A stretch of 64,000 nucleotides of DNA from Novosphingobium sp. PP1Y (GTDB lineage: Bacteria > Pseudomonadota > Alphaproteobacteria > Sphingomonadales > Sphingomonadaceae): contig NC_015583.1 of assembly GCF_000253255.1 (NCBI RefSeq), positions 620,001 to 684,000 on the forward strand. Direction: 5' to 3'. A program made the position numbers and the translations under genes. This document shows, one piece after another, positions 43,160-50,906 of this stretch (its first letter is position 1; each line of letters begins with the position of its first letter). The notes beneath the pieces are model-generated. The model made no database searches and was not told where the DNA came from. It worked only from the letters and a program-made list of their open reading frames with translations.

Positions 43160-44512
43160 TCAGTCCTCCGCTCGATCCCGGGCAAGGGGGAAGGCCCGAA
43201 TGAAGTGCTCAAGAGCTTCCAAGGCCTGATCGACGTCCTCCACGGTGACGCTTTCCGCGGGATTGTGGCTGATGCCTTTGAGGCATCGAATGAAAAGCAG
43301 GATCGACGGTACGAAGCGGGACATGACCATGGTGTCGTGACCGGCGCCCGAAACCATCCTGCGGCCGGAGCTTCCGGTCTTGCGCACGGCTTCGCACATA
43401 ATTTCAATCAGTTTCGGATCGCAGGGAGAGGGAGGCAGGTCCTGGATCAGCTCATGCATGACAGGGATCCCGCGGCGCTCCCCGATGTCTCCCAGGCCTT
43501 GCAGGATCTGCATGGCAGCGCGCTTGCGCAGGACATCATCGCCCGAACGGATGTCCAGCGTGAATTCGACCTGGCCGGGGATGACGTTGACGGCGCCGGG
43601 CCGGGCCTCGACATGGCCCACTGTGGCGACGAGATCTTCACCAAAGCGCCTGGCGACGGTCTCGACCATCTGGATTGCCTCGGCTGACGCGGCCAGGGCA
43701 TCCTTTCGCAGCGACATGGAAGTGGTGCCTGCGTGCCCTGCCTGACCACTGAAGGTGACAAGGTAACGCTGCTGCCCTGCAATGCTGGTGGCAACGCCGA
43801 TCGCTTCATCGATAGCTTCCAGCAGGGGCCCCTGTTCGATATGGGCCTCGACGAAGCAGAGCAGTTCGGCCGCAGTGCGGCGGGCCTGCACTACCGTTTT
43901 TGCGGAAATGCGCTGGCCAGCCACTTCCGGAAACGTATCAAGTGCCTGTGCCACGCTGACACCTTCGCCGTCGCAGATCTCGAGGCTGTGGGTCTCCAGC
44001 GTACCTGTTACGGCGCTTGAACACATCATCGAGCCGGGAAAGCGCGATCCTTCCTCGTCGCCGAATGCGATGACCTCAAGAGCGAAGGGAAAGCGTTCGC
44101 CTCGGTTATGGAAACGGTTGACAAGCTCGATACCGAGAAGCACGCCCAGTGGCCCGTCATAGGCACCCGCATTGCGCACGCTGTCGATGTGCGATCCCAT
44201 GAGGATTGCAGGCGCGTCGGGCGTGTCTGCTTCATAACGAGCTACAACGTTCCCGATGCCGTCGATCCTTGCCGTCATTCCGGCTTCACCGGCCCAGTCG
44301 ATCACCTGCCGTATGGTCGCGTGATGGGCTGGTCCCAGGTAGGGTCTGAACAGGTAATCGCCGGCATCGCTGAACGGTTCGTACTTGAGCAAGTCGCAGC
44401 GCGCCACGACGCGTGCGCCGTCTGTCGAACTGCTGTGTGGGGGCGAGTGGAGCGGAATTGGCGCGATAGTTCCGAAGGCGGACGCGCCGGGGCCTGGAGC
44501 AGATGAAGGCAT
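43160..44512 (-). CDS. allC: Allantoate amidohydrolase (M20 family)
   Basis: 450 residues; the N-terminal 30 residues are Pro/Ser-rich and not family-like, so the true start may be an internal GTG. Metal-dependent M20 hydrolase of the allantoate/N-carbamoyl-amino-acid group: LMGSHIDSVRNAGAYDGPLG (His and bridging Asp), VIAFGDEEGSRFPGSMMCS (catalytic Glu pair), VEAHIEQGPLLE, QAGHAGTTSMSLRKDAL (dimer lid), and the final metal His in KGISHNPAE. It converts allantoate to ureidoglycine, CO2 and NH3, the step between PuuE and PucG. It is last in an operon behind two exported proteins of unknown function. Confidence 0.92.
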   Translation of the reverse strand: MPSSAPGPGASAFGTIAPIPLHSPPHSSSTDGARVVARCDLLKYEPFSDAGDYLFRPYLGPAHHATIRQVIDWAGEAGMTARIDGIGNVVARYEADTPDAPAILMGSHIDSVRNAGAYDGPLGVLLGIELVNRFHNRGERFPFALEVIAFGDEEGSRFPGSMMCSSAVTGTLETHSLEICDGEGVSVAQALDTFPEVAGQRISAKTVVQARRTAAELLCFVEAHIEQGPLLEAIDEAIGVATSIAGQQRYLVTFSGQAGHAGTTSMSLRKDALAASAEAIQMVETVARRFGEDLVATVGHVEARPGAVNVIPGQVEFTLDIRSGDDVLRKRAAMQILQGLGDIGERRGIPVMHELIQDLPPSPCDPKLIEIMCEAVRKTGSSGRRMVSGAGHDTMVMSRFVPSILLFIRCLKGISHNPAESVTVEDVDQALEALEHFIRAFPLARDRAED

Positions 44513-44540
44513 GGGAGCTCAGCTAGCGTGCGACCGGTAA

Positions 44541-44897
44541 TCAGGGCTTGTCGGTAATGACAGTGCCGTCGGGCAGCTTCGCGGATACCGCGAGGCCATA
44601 GTCCACACCGTCCTTGCGCGGGTGCACGCGGAAGCGGACCTTGTCGCCTGCCTTCATGATCGTGGGGCTCCAGCCTTTTCGGCCGATAATGTTGGGGGTG
44701 GAGCATTCGACGGTCCACACCTTGTTTCCGGACTGTACCGTGATCATCACATGCGGATTGCGCCATGTGAAGGTTTTGACCACGCCGTCGAATTCGACGT
44801 ACTTGTTCGAATCGAACATGTTGAAGGAATGGTGCGCGAATGCGGCCGGCGACGAGAGAGCCAGGCCGATGGCAACCAGGCTGCAGATCTTCTTCAT
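44541..44897 (-). CDS. DUF6152-like small exported protein with His-His mature N-terminus
   Basis: 118 residues from ATG 44897 (ATGAGGCAAAAC upstream; an ATG 12 bp earlier is weaker). Sec signal peptide MKKICSLVAIGLALSSPAAFA, predicted cleavage directly before HHSFNMFDS. The mature domain is about 97 residues and beta-rich, with WRNPHVMITV, TVECSTPNIIGRKGWS and FRVHPRKDG. His residues in HHSF, NPH and VHP are conserved in the paralogue at 47095-47538. Function unknown; an N-terminal His suggests metal binding as in CopC-like proteins. It sits 28 bp upstream of the allantoate amidohydrolase gene. Confidence 0.8.
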   Translation of the reverse strand: MKKICSLVAIGLALSSPAAFAHHSFNMFDSNKYVEFDGVVKTFTWRNPHVMITVQSGNKVWTVECSTPNIIGRKGWSPTIMKAGDKVRFRVHPRKDGVDYGLAVSAKLPDGTVITDKP

Positions 44898-45015
44898 GTT
44901 TTGCCTCATCATGGGGAAGGGCCGGGGCCCGGGTGTTTCAGTTGAGTGGCCGATGGGCCGAAAAAGTACCCTCCCTGCCGATCGGGCCAGGGAATGCCGA
45001 CAGGACGGCCTATTT

Positions 45016-45798
45016 TCAGTGGTCGAAGGGATCGCCCGTGACCTTGTCTTCGAGCAAGCGTTCTGCCTCGATATCGATATCCTTGATCGCCTCGAGATCG
45101 ACTTTGGAAAGTGCGTCGAGATCCACTTCGCATACGGCCTCGTAGCGCGGACTGTCATCAGGCATCCGGTCGTAATGGACGGTCACCGAATAGGGCTTCG
45201 CGTAGTAGACCGGGTCGTCGACGGTCATCGTCAGGGTCAGGACCTTGCCGCCGGGTTCGACGTGAAAGCGCTCGACAATGTGGGCTTCAGCGCTGGTGCC
45301 GGGAAGGTCTCGTCCAACCTGCCAGATTCCGTGCCTCTTGCCGCGTCCGTTAAGGCCGATGGTGTCGACGATCAGGTCGCCGTTGTCCCAGTGACCTACC
45401 GAATTTCCGTACCAGGATGGATCGATGATGTCCGGGTGGGGGACATTCAGATAGACGGTACGCGGCTCTATTGAGGATTCTGCGGTAATGGCAACACGCC
45501 CGATGCCCGCCAGAATCTGCATCGGCGTACGCAGGAACATCACGCTTGGAAAACCGCCCGGAAGACAGAGCATGCTCGTGACGCCGCGGACATAGCCAGC
45601 CTGCTCCGCCGCCTTCCTCTTGGCGAGGAAATCCTTCGCTTCCTGCGTCAGCTCCGGCTCCGGCACGGCGACGCCGTCGGTCCACTCCGTGACGCGGTAG
45701 TTCCACATGCCTTCGATGGGAAGGTCATCGGCCTGAGCCGTTGGCGCGATGGCGAGCCCGATGGCCAGGGTCGCAGCCTTTGAAATGGCGGAGGGCAT
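45016..45798 (-). CDS. Exported protein of unknown function, paralogue of 39394-40122
   Basis: 260 residues; CGGAGTACGATCC precedes ATG 45798. Signal peptide about 1-23 (APTAQADD). The blocks GMWNYRVTEWTDG, SMLCLPGGFPSVMF, RTVYLNVPHPD, YGNSVGHWDNGDLIVDTIG and TVDDPVYYAKPYSVTVHYDR parallel its paralogue in order and spacing. The C-terminus is acidic (VDLEAIKDIDIEAERLLED). It is the first gene of a minus-strand operon leading into the DUF6152-like gene and allantoate amidohydrolase. No function is known to me. It diverges from the membrane-protein genes. Confidence 0.75.
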   Translation of the reverse strand: MPSAISKAATLAIGLAIAPTAQADDLPIEGMWNYRVTEWTDGVAVPEPELTQEAKDFLAKRKAAEQAGYVRGVTSMLCLPGGFPSVMFLRTPMQILAGIGRVAITAESSIEPRTVYLNVPHPDIIDPSWYGNSVGHWDNGDLIVDTIGLNGRGKRHGIWQVGRDLPGTSAEAHIVERFHVEPGGKVLTLTMTVDDPVYYAKPYSVTVHYDRMPDDSPRYEAVCEVDLDALSKVDLEAIKDIDIEAERLLEDKVTGDPFDH

Positions 45799-46001
45799 GG
45801 ATCGTACTCCGATGCTTTGCTTGAATTGACTGGCGGTTGCTTGTGAGGAAAGCCGGGGCTTTCTGTTGCTGCACGATCTTTCGCACAGGCAGCGTCGATG
45901 CGCATCGCGGACGATTCGTGAAGACCTTCAAAGCCTATCTGAAAACGGATCACCGGTGGCTCGACTAAGGTTCGTCCGACAGTTGAGGATGAGGTCCCGC
46001 A

Positions 46002-46472
46002 TTGTTCGAACAAATCAGCCAGCAGATAGCGCAAACCGCGGCCAGCGCTTTCGTTGCCAACCATCTTTGGGTCACGCCCTTTGTGCAGAGCATCCATATT
46101 CTGGCCATTGCCGCTCTTTCGGGCGCGTTGCTGATGATCAACCTACGTCTGCTTGGCCTCGCCGCTCCCTGCCATGCAATGGCGGGGGCGGCCAGGCGCG
46201 ACGGTCGCGTGGCAATCGGTGCAGGCTTCGTATTGTTGCTCAGCGGTATTGTCCTGATAATTGGTGAGCCCGCTCGCGAGCTGACCAACGCGCTGTTCCA
46301 GATCAAGATGCTGCTGGTCGCGGCAATCACTGGCGCAGTCATTTTATACATCAGAAAAAGCGATCGCAGCGAAGAGGCCTGGAGCGGACTGAGTGGCAAG
46401 CTGCTGGCCGCCGTCCTCATCGGCCTGTGGGCTTCCATCATCTTCGCTGGTCGCTGGATCGCCTACGTCTGA
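46002..46472 (+). CDS. Four-helix membrane protein (DUF6644-like)
   Basis: 156 residues, TTG start at 46002 with GAGGTCCCGCA upstream. Four membrane helices: about 20-46 (IHILAIAALSGALLMI), 68-86, 92-110 and 133-153. A His in the first helix (QSIHILAIA) followed by NLRLLG, and the final FAGRWIAYV, match the next gene (ETLHVMAIA, DLRILG, AAGRWIGFL), so they are tandem paralogues. The topology and helix-1 His recall CopD and related small heme- or copper-handling membrane proteins. Divergent from the exported-protein operon by about 200 bp. Confidence 0.75.
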   Translation: MFEQISQQIAQTAASAFVANHLWVTPFVQSIHILAIAALSGALLMINLRLLGLAAPCHAMAGAARRDGRVAIGAGFVLLLSGIVLIIGEPARELTNALFQIKMLLVAAITGAVILYIRKSDRSEEAWSGLSGKLLAAVLIGLWASIIFAGRWIAYV

Positions 46473-46510
46473 ACCGGCGCCTACCGGCTGCCACTAGCAG
46501 GAGATACGCG

Positions 46511-47005
46511 ATGGGAAGCGCTGCTTTTCCTTTCCTTGCCGCCCTGGAATCGATCGGTGCGGCGCAGTACGTCCGGGAATCGACCTGGGCCTACCCCACC
46601 CTCGAAACACTGCATGTCATGGCTATTGCGCTCGTGGTCGGCAGCATCTGGATCGTCGACCTGCGAATACTGGGCCTGTTGTTGCAGCGGCGCAGCATCG
46701 AGTCGGTCATGAACGAGATGCTGCCGGTCACCTGGATTGTCTTTGCACTTGCCCTGATCACCGGCGCGCTGATGTTCATGTCCTCGGCTATCATGTTTGC
46801 CGATAACCCGGCGTTCCGGATCAAGGTCATCGTTCTCGCCTTAGCCGGGGTCAACGTGCTGTTCTTCCACACTCACGCGATGAAGCAGTGGCAGGTGGTG
46901 GGCGGGCATGCCGTTGCGAGTCCGGCGATGAAGGTGTCCGGCGGAGCCTCGATCATCCTGTGGGTCAGCACCATCGCCGCCGGTCGCTGGATCGGGTTCC
47001 TCTGA
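46511..47005 (+). CDS. Four-helix membrane protein (DUF6644-like), tandem paralogue
   Basis: 164 residues from ATG 46511 (GCAGGAGATACGCG upstream), 38 bp after the first copy. Helices near 35-58, 73-96, 100-118 and 142-162. Shares the helix-1 His motif TLETLHVMAIALVVG and DLRILGLLL, plus a loop FFHTHAMKQW with further His that the first copy lacks. Likely a heterodimer partner of the first copy. The DUF6152-like gene follows after 89 bp. Confidence 0.75.
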   Translation: MGSAAFPFLAALESIGAAQYVRESTWAYPTLETLHVMAIALVVGSIWIVDLRILGLLLQRRSIESVMNEMLPVTWIVFALALITGALMFMSSAIMFADNPAFRIKVIVLALAGVNVLFFHTHAMKQWQVVGGHAVASPAMKVSGGASIILWVSTIAAGRWIGFL

Positions 47006-47094
47006 AGTCGTCCCTTGGTCCCGCCGGCGCGAGACTGGGTGAAGTTCGTTCCTCAGTCTCCGAACGCGCGGCAGAAATTCGTGGAGAAAACCAG

Positions 47095-47538
47095 ATGTCT
47101 GAAGTTCATTCTCGTCCGACCGTTCGGCGCAGCTTGCGGCGCGCGTTCCTGAAGTCGACGCTTGCCGTAGCGGCTGCGAGTGGCGTGGGATTGGTTTCGA
47201 TCTCGGCAGATGCTCACCACAGCTTTGCCATGTTCGACAATGCAAAGACGGTCACGGTGACCGGAACCGTCGAGCAGTATCGCTGGCAGATGCCGCATGT
47301 ATGGATCTACATGACGCTGCCCCAGTCGGGCGGCAAGGTGATCAAGTGGTCGGGCGAATGTCATGCGCCCAATATCATCGCACGCAAGGGGTGGAACCGC
47401 CAGACCTTGAAACAGGGCGATCGCATCAGCGTGACGATGCACCCGATGCGGGACGGTTCTCAGGTGGGCAGCGTCATCTCGATCAAGTTGCCGGACGGTA
47501 CTGTCCTGTGGAATGCGGACTCCAAGAACTCTTTCTGA
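47095..47538 (+). CDS. DUF6152-like exported protein with Tat-like signal
   Basis: 147 residues from ATG 47095 (GTGGAGAAAACCAG upstream). The leader contains RRAFLKST, a twin-arginine motif, and cleavage is predicted after SADA, giving a mature start HHSFAMFDN. The domain aligns by eye with 44541-44897: WQMPHVWIYM, GECHAPNIIARKGWN, VTMHPMRDGSQVG, IKLPDGTVLW. Tat export suggests folding or cofactor loading in the cytoplasm, whereas the paralogue uses a Sec-type signal. It is the last gene of the three-gene membrane module. Confidence 0.8.
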   Translation: MSEVHSRPTVRRSLRRAFLKSTLAVAAASGVGLVSISADAHHSFAMFDNAKTVTVTGTVEQYRWQMPHVWIYMTLPQSGGKVIKWSGECHAPNIIARKGWNRQTLKQGDRISVTMHPMRDGSQVGSVISIKLPDGTVLWNADSKNSF

Positions 47539-47560
47539 TTTCGCACGACGTTAGACCACT

Positions 47561-47594
47561 GCGCCTTGCGTCGGGGATCTCCCGGACAAGGCGC
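47561..47594. terminator. Hairpin in convergent gap before ligB
   Basis: GCGCCTTG / CAAGGCGC arms (8 bp) enclose a smaller GGG...CCC stem, between the ends of the DUF6152-like gene and ligB. No U-run on either strand, so it is possibly a weak bidirectional terminator. Confidence 0.45.
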
Positions 47595-47663
47595 GTTCAA
47601 GGCCTGGAAGGCTGCTTCCCCGCCCGTGCTGCTCATGGCAGGACAGGCGGGGAATTCGGTGGA

Positions 47664-48575
47664 TCAGGCGACCATGTCCTGTGGAATGGCGCTGCTGCCT
47701 TCCAGCGTGCGGCTGGGCGGTACGGTGGGATCGACGGGTTCGAGCACAATGTGGCCGAGCGCCGTGTTGCTGACCGGCACATGGTAGTGGCGATGCAAGG
47801 CGCGGGTGCTCTTGCCCAGGGCGCCGCGCATGATCAGCCACATGACCATCTCGATGCCTTCCGAGCCGGTCTCGCGCAGGTACTCGATATGGGGGACGTG
47901 GCGCAGATCCTGTCCCTCTCCGGTCAGGCCGTCGAGGAAGCGGTTGTCCCATTCCTTGTTGATCAGGCCCGCGCGCGGCCCCTGCAACTGGTGGCTCATG
48001 CCGCCAGTGCCCCAGATCTGGACCTTGAGGTCCTCGGGAAAGCTTGAAACCGCGCGGGAGATCGCTTCGCCCAGCGCCCAGCAGCGATTGCCCGATGGCG
48101 GCGGATAAGTGACGACGTTGACCGCCAGCGGGATTACCTTCACCGGCCATTTGTCGACATCGCCGAACATCATCGTGAGCGGCACTGTCAGGCCGTGGTC
48201 CACTTCCATCTCGTTGATGATGGTGGTGTCGAATTCATCGAGGACAAGGCTCTGCGCGATGTGCCAGGCAAGATCGGGGTGGCCTTCGACCACCGGCACG
48301 GGGCGCGGGCCGAAGCCCTCGTCGGCCGGAGTGTAACGTTCGCCGCAACCGATGGCGAAAGTCGGGATGACTTTCATGTCGAAGGCGCTGGCGTGGTCGT
48401 TGTAGACCAGGATGACGACGTCCGGACGGCTTTCAGGCGCCATGATCCATTCGCGGGTCCAGTCGAACCCGGCAAAGGCGGGCTTGAAATAATCGTCGCC
48501 GTCCTTGCCGTGATCGTGGGCATAGCCCAGCACGGGAATGTGGCTGCAGCCGATGCCGTGAGTAATGCGTGCCAT
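47664..48575 (-). CDS. ligB: Protocatechuate 4,5-dioxygenase beta subunit
   Basis: 303 residues from ATG 48575, which shares a base with the ligA stop (TGATG). Extradiol class III (LigB) fold: Fe(II) ligands H12, H61 (VYNDHASAFDM) and E242 (SEGIEMVMW), and catalytic H195 in GGMSHQLQGP fall at the same numbers as I recall for the Sphingobium SYK-6 enzyme. With LigA it opens protocatechuate meta to the 4,5 bond, forming 4-carboxy-2-hydroxymuconate-6-semialdehyde. The following ligC, ligI, ligJ and ligK genes are not in this window. It is last in the metF-purU-ligA-ligB operon. Confidence 0.96.
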   Translation of the reverse strand: MARITHGIGCSHIPVLGYAHDHGKDGDDYFKPAFAGFDWTREWIMAPESRPDVVILVYNDHASAFDMKVIPTFAIGCGERYTPADEGFGPRPVPVVEGHPDLAWHIAQSLVLDEFDTTIINEMEVDHGLTVPLTMMFGDVDKWPVKVIPLAVNVVTYPPPSGNRCWALGEAISRAVSSFPEDLKVQIWGTGGMSHQLQGPRAGLINKEWDNRFLDGLTGEGQDLRHVPHIEYLRETGSEGIEMVMWLIMRGALGKSTRALHRHYHVPVSNTALGHIVLEPVDPTVPPSRTLEGSSAIPQDMVA

Positions 48576-48985
48576 CAGTTGTTCTCCCGGATCGAACGCT
48601 GCCCCACAGGGGAGCGCCCGCCCGCCATCATCATCGCCTGGTATTCCTCGACGCTCATGCCGGTCATCGTCGAAACGCCCTGGACCACGCTGATGCCATC
48701 GGTGGAGAAGACCTTGGCGAGAAAGTAGATGTTGCCGCCCAGATTGAGCAGCCGGTTGTAATCGCGGGCAAGAAGCGCCTGCTTCTGCTCCTCGCTCATC
48801 GGCCATTCGTCGATATAGGCCCGTTCGTCGGCCTTGAACCGCTCGCGGTTCTCCGGCTTCATCAGGCTCATGGCGCACTGGTTGAGATGATAACCCTGCC
48901 GGGCTCTCTGCGCCGTGAATACTTGCGTGCCTGGAATATCTTCAAGGTCCGCCAGGTAACTGGCGATGTCTGTCGCTTCGCGCAT
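48575..48985 (-). CDS. ligA: Protocatechuate 4,5-dioxygenase alpha subunit
   Basis: 136 residues, ATG 48985 after AAAGGACAGTCTCC. All-helical LigA fold: ADLEDIPGTQVFTAQRARQG, YHLNQCAMSLMKPENRERF, DEWPMSEEQKQALLARDY and MTGMSVEEYQAMMMAGGRSP. It forms the alpha2-beta2 dioxygenase with LigB and closes its active site. The overlapping TGATG junction sets equal translation. In SYK-6, ligAB sit with ligJ and ligC; here they sit behind one-carbon genes instead. Confidence 0.96.
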   Translation of the reverse strand: MREATDIASYLADLEDIPGTQVFTAQRARQGYHLNQCAMSLMKPENRERFKADERAYIDEWPMSEEQKQALLARDYNRLLNLGGNIYFLAKVFSTDGISVVQGVSTMTGMSVEEYQAMMMAGGRSPVGQRSIRENN

Positions 48986-49014
48986 GGAGACTGTCCTTTC
49001 GGTTCCGGTGCGGC

Positions 49015-49872
49015 CTAGTCGCGGAACACGACGGTGCGGGCGCCATTGGCAAAGACCCGGTCATCGAGGTGCAGACGAACCGCTTCGGCGAGCACTCGCC
49101 GTTCGATATCACGGCCGCGGCGCACGAGTTCTTCGGGCATGTCGGCGTGGCTGATGCGCTCGACGTCCTGATGGATGATCGGACCTTCGTCGAGGTCGGC
49201 GGTTACGTAATGGGCGGTCGCGCCGATCATCTTTACGCCGCGATCGAATGCCTGGTGATAGGGCTTGGCGCCCTTGAACCCAGGCAGGAACGAATGGTGG
49301 ATGTTGATGCAGCGGCCGGAGAGGAAGCCTGCCATCTCGTCGGACAGGATCTGCATGTAGCGTGCCAGGACGACGAGTTCGGCACCGCTTTCTTCGACCA
49401 AAGCGCGGATCTGCGCCTCCTGCTGCGGTTTGGTGTCCTTGGTGACCGGCAGGTGCATGTAGGGCAGGCCGTTGATCAGCGAGGTATGCAGCACTTCGCG
49501 CGGATGGTTGGAGACGATGCCGACGACTTCCATCGGCAGTTCCCCTATCCGCTGGCGATAGAGCAGGTCGCCCAGGCAGTGGTCCCACTTGGAGACCAGC
49601 AGCATGACCTTCTTGGGGCGGGCCTTGTCACGCAGGCTCCATTCCATGCCTGCAGCCTCGGCGATGGGCGCGAAGCCGGCGCGCAGCACCTCGACCGAGC
49701 CGGGCTTCCCGGGTTGGAATTCGACGCGCATGAAGAACCGACCGGCAGGGCGGTCGTGGAATTCCTGCGCGTCGACGATGTTGCAGCCGCACTCGGCAAG
49801 ATAAGTTGCGACCTTGGCGACAAGACCGGGCGCATCATCGCATTGCAGGCGCAGGGTGTAGATCTCAGACAC
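49015..49872 (-). CDS. purU: Formyltetrahydrofolate deformylase
   Basis: 285 residues from GTG 49872 (GAGAGGAACCTTCAAAG upstream). The N-terminal ACT domain (YTLRLQCDDAPGLVAKVATY) is followed by a formyltransferase-like catalytic domain: LLYRQRIGELPMEVVGIVSN, LARYMQILSDEMAG, NIHHSFLPGFKGAKPYHQA, GATAHYVTADLDEGPII with the catalytic Asp. PurU hydrolyses 10-formyl-THF to formate and THF, regenerating free THF. It lies 29 bp upstream of ligA and 33 bp downstream of metF, which fits recycling of THF after aromatic O-demethylation. Confidence 0.95.
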   Translation of the reverse strand: MSEIYTLRLQCDDAPGLVAKVATYLAECGCNIVDAQEFHDRPAGRFFMRVEFQPGKPGSVEVLRAGFAPIAEAAGMEWSLRDKARPKKVMLLVSKWDHCLGDLLYRQRIGELPMEVVGIVSNHPREVLHTSLINGLPYMHLPVTKDTKPQQEAQIRALVEESGAELVVLARYMQILSDEMAGFLSGRCINIHHSFLPGFKGAKPYHQAFDRGVKMIGATAHYVTADLDEGPIIHQDVERISHADMPEELVRRGRDIERRVLAEAVRLHLDDRVFANGARTVVFRD

Positions 49873-49905
49873 CTTTGAAGGTTCCTCTCTTTCTGGAGTG
49901 CCGCG

Positions 49906-50775
49906 TCAGTTCTTGCGCGCGAACTCGTTGATCCATGCGACGGTCTTCTCGAGGCCGCCGAAGGGGTAGAAGTGCAGGCGAACGGGGCCGTGTTCCTCGC
50001 CCAGTCCCTGTTCGAGAGATTTCACGAGTTTGTCGGGACCGGCCGAGCCGATGAGCCTGGTGATGGAAATGCCGTATTTGGCCATGACGGAAGCCGAAGC
50101 GCCGACGCCGCAGCGCGCCGCAAACCGCATCAGGGTCTTGATGCCGGCCGGGCCGGGTACGCCCAGGCGCACCGGTGCCTCGATGCCGCGCTCGCGCAGT
50201 TCCTTGAGCCAGGCAAGCACCGCATCGGCGTCGAAGGCGAACTGTGTGACGATCAGAGGAGCCATGCCGCGTGCCACAATGGCATTGCATTTGTCTTCGA
50301 GGACCTGCCAGCACTGTTCGTCTGACATGTTGGGATGTCCTTCGGGATGGCCGCCGATGCCGATGGCCGTGATGCCATTGCGTTCGAAATCGCCCGTGGC
50401 GATCAGGGCCATACTGTCGGCAAAGGGGCCTTCCGGCTCTGCCGGGTCGCCGGCGATGATGAAGCTGCGCTTCACGCCGGCCTCCCGCGTCACGGCCGCG
50501 AGGTAACGCTCGAATTCATCGCGTGAAGTGATGCGACGCGCGGAGAAGTGGGGCATCGGCTCGAAACCGAGTTCCCGCACCGTGCGCGCCGCGGCGACGC
50601 GGGCGTCGAATTCCTCTCCCGGCAGGAAAGTCAGGGCGATCGGGGTCTCTGGGAGGATCCCCGGGGCGGCCGCGCGCAGGCTATCGACGTCCTTGGCCGT
50701 TATTTCCAGCGAATAGCCGTCGACCATGTTGAGAGCCGGGCGCGCCCAGTTCGGATGGATGATTGGGGTGGTCAT
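49906..50775 (-). CDS. metF: Methylenetetrahydrofolate reductase
   Basis: 289 residues from ATG 50775 (GAAGGAAGTGACT upstream). TIM-barrel FAD enzyme: YSLEITAKDVDSL at the start with catalytic Glu, FEPMPHFSARRITSRDEF, FIIAGDPAEPEGPFADS, IGIGGHPEGHPN, PLIVTQFAFDADAVLAWL, VRLGVPGPAG. MetF connects 5-methyl-THF and 5,10-methylene-THF. LigM produces 5-methyl-THF, so here MetF likely runs in the oxidative direction to feed FolD, as proposed for SYK-6. First gene of the metF-purU-ligAB operon, divergent from the hydrolase-ligM pair. Confidence 0.94.
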   Translation of the reverse strand: MTTPIIHPNWARPALNMVDGYSLEITAKDVDSLRAAAPGILPETPIALTFLPGEEFDARVAAARTVRELGFEPMPHFSARRITSRDEFERYLAAVTREAGVKRSFIIAGDPAEPEGPFADSMALIATGDFERNGITAIGIGGHPEGHPNMSDEQCWQVLEDKCNAIVARGMAPLIVTQFAFDADAVLAWLKELRERGIEAPVRLGVPGPAGIKTLMRFAARCGVGASASVMAKYGISITRLIGSAGPDKLVKSLEQGLGEEHGPVRLHFYPFGGLEKTVAWINEFARKN

Positions 50776-50906
50776 AGTCACTTCCTTCTCCCCCCGCGCC
50801 CTTCTTGCCCGCATTCCTGCGAACCGGAATTGGGGATGGGCTTTTCGAGAACTGATTGCGGAATTCTCTCTAGCGCGTCAAAGAAGATTCGTATAGGTGA
50901 AAATTC

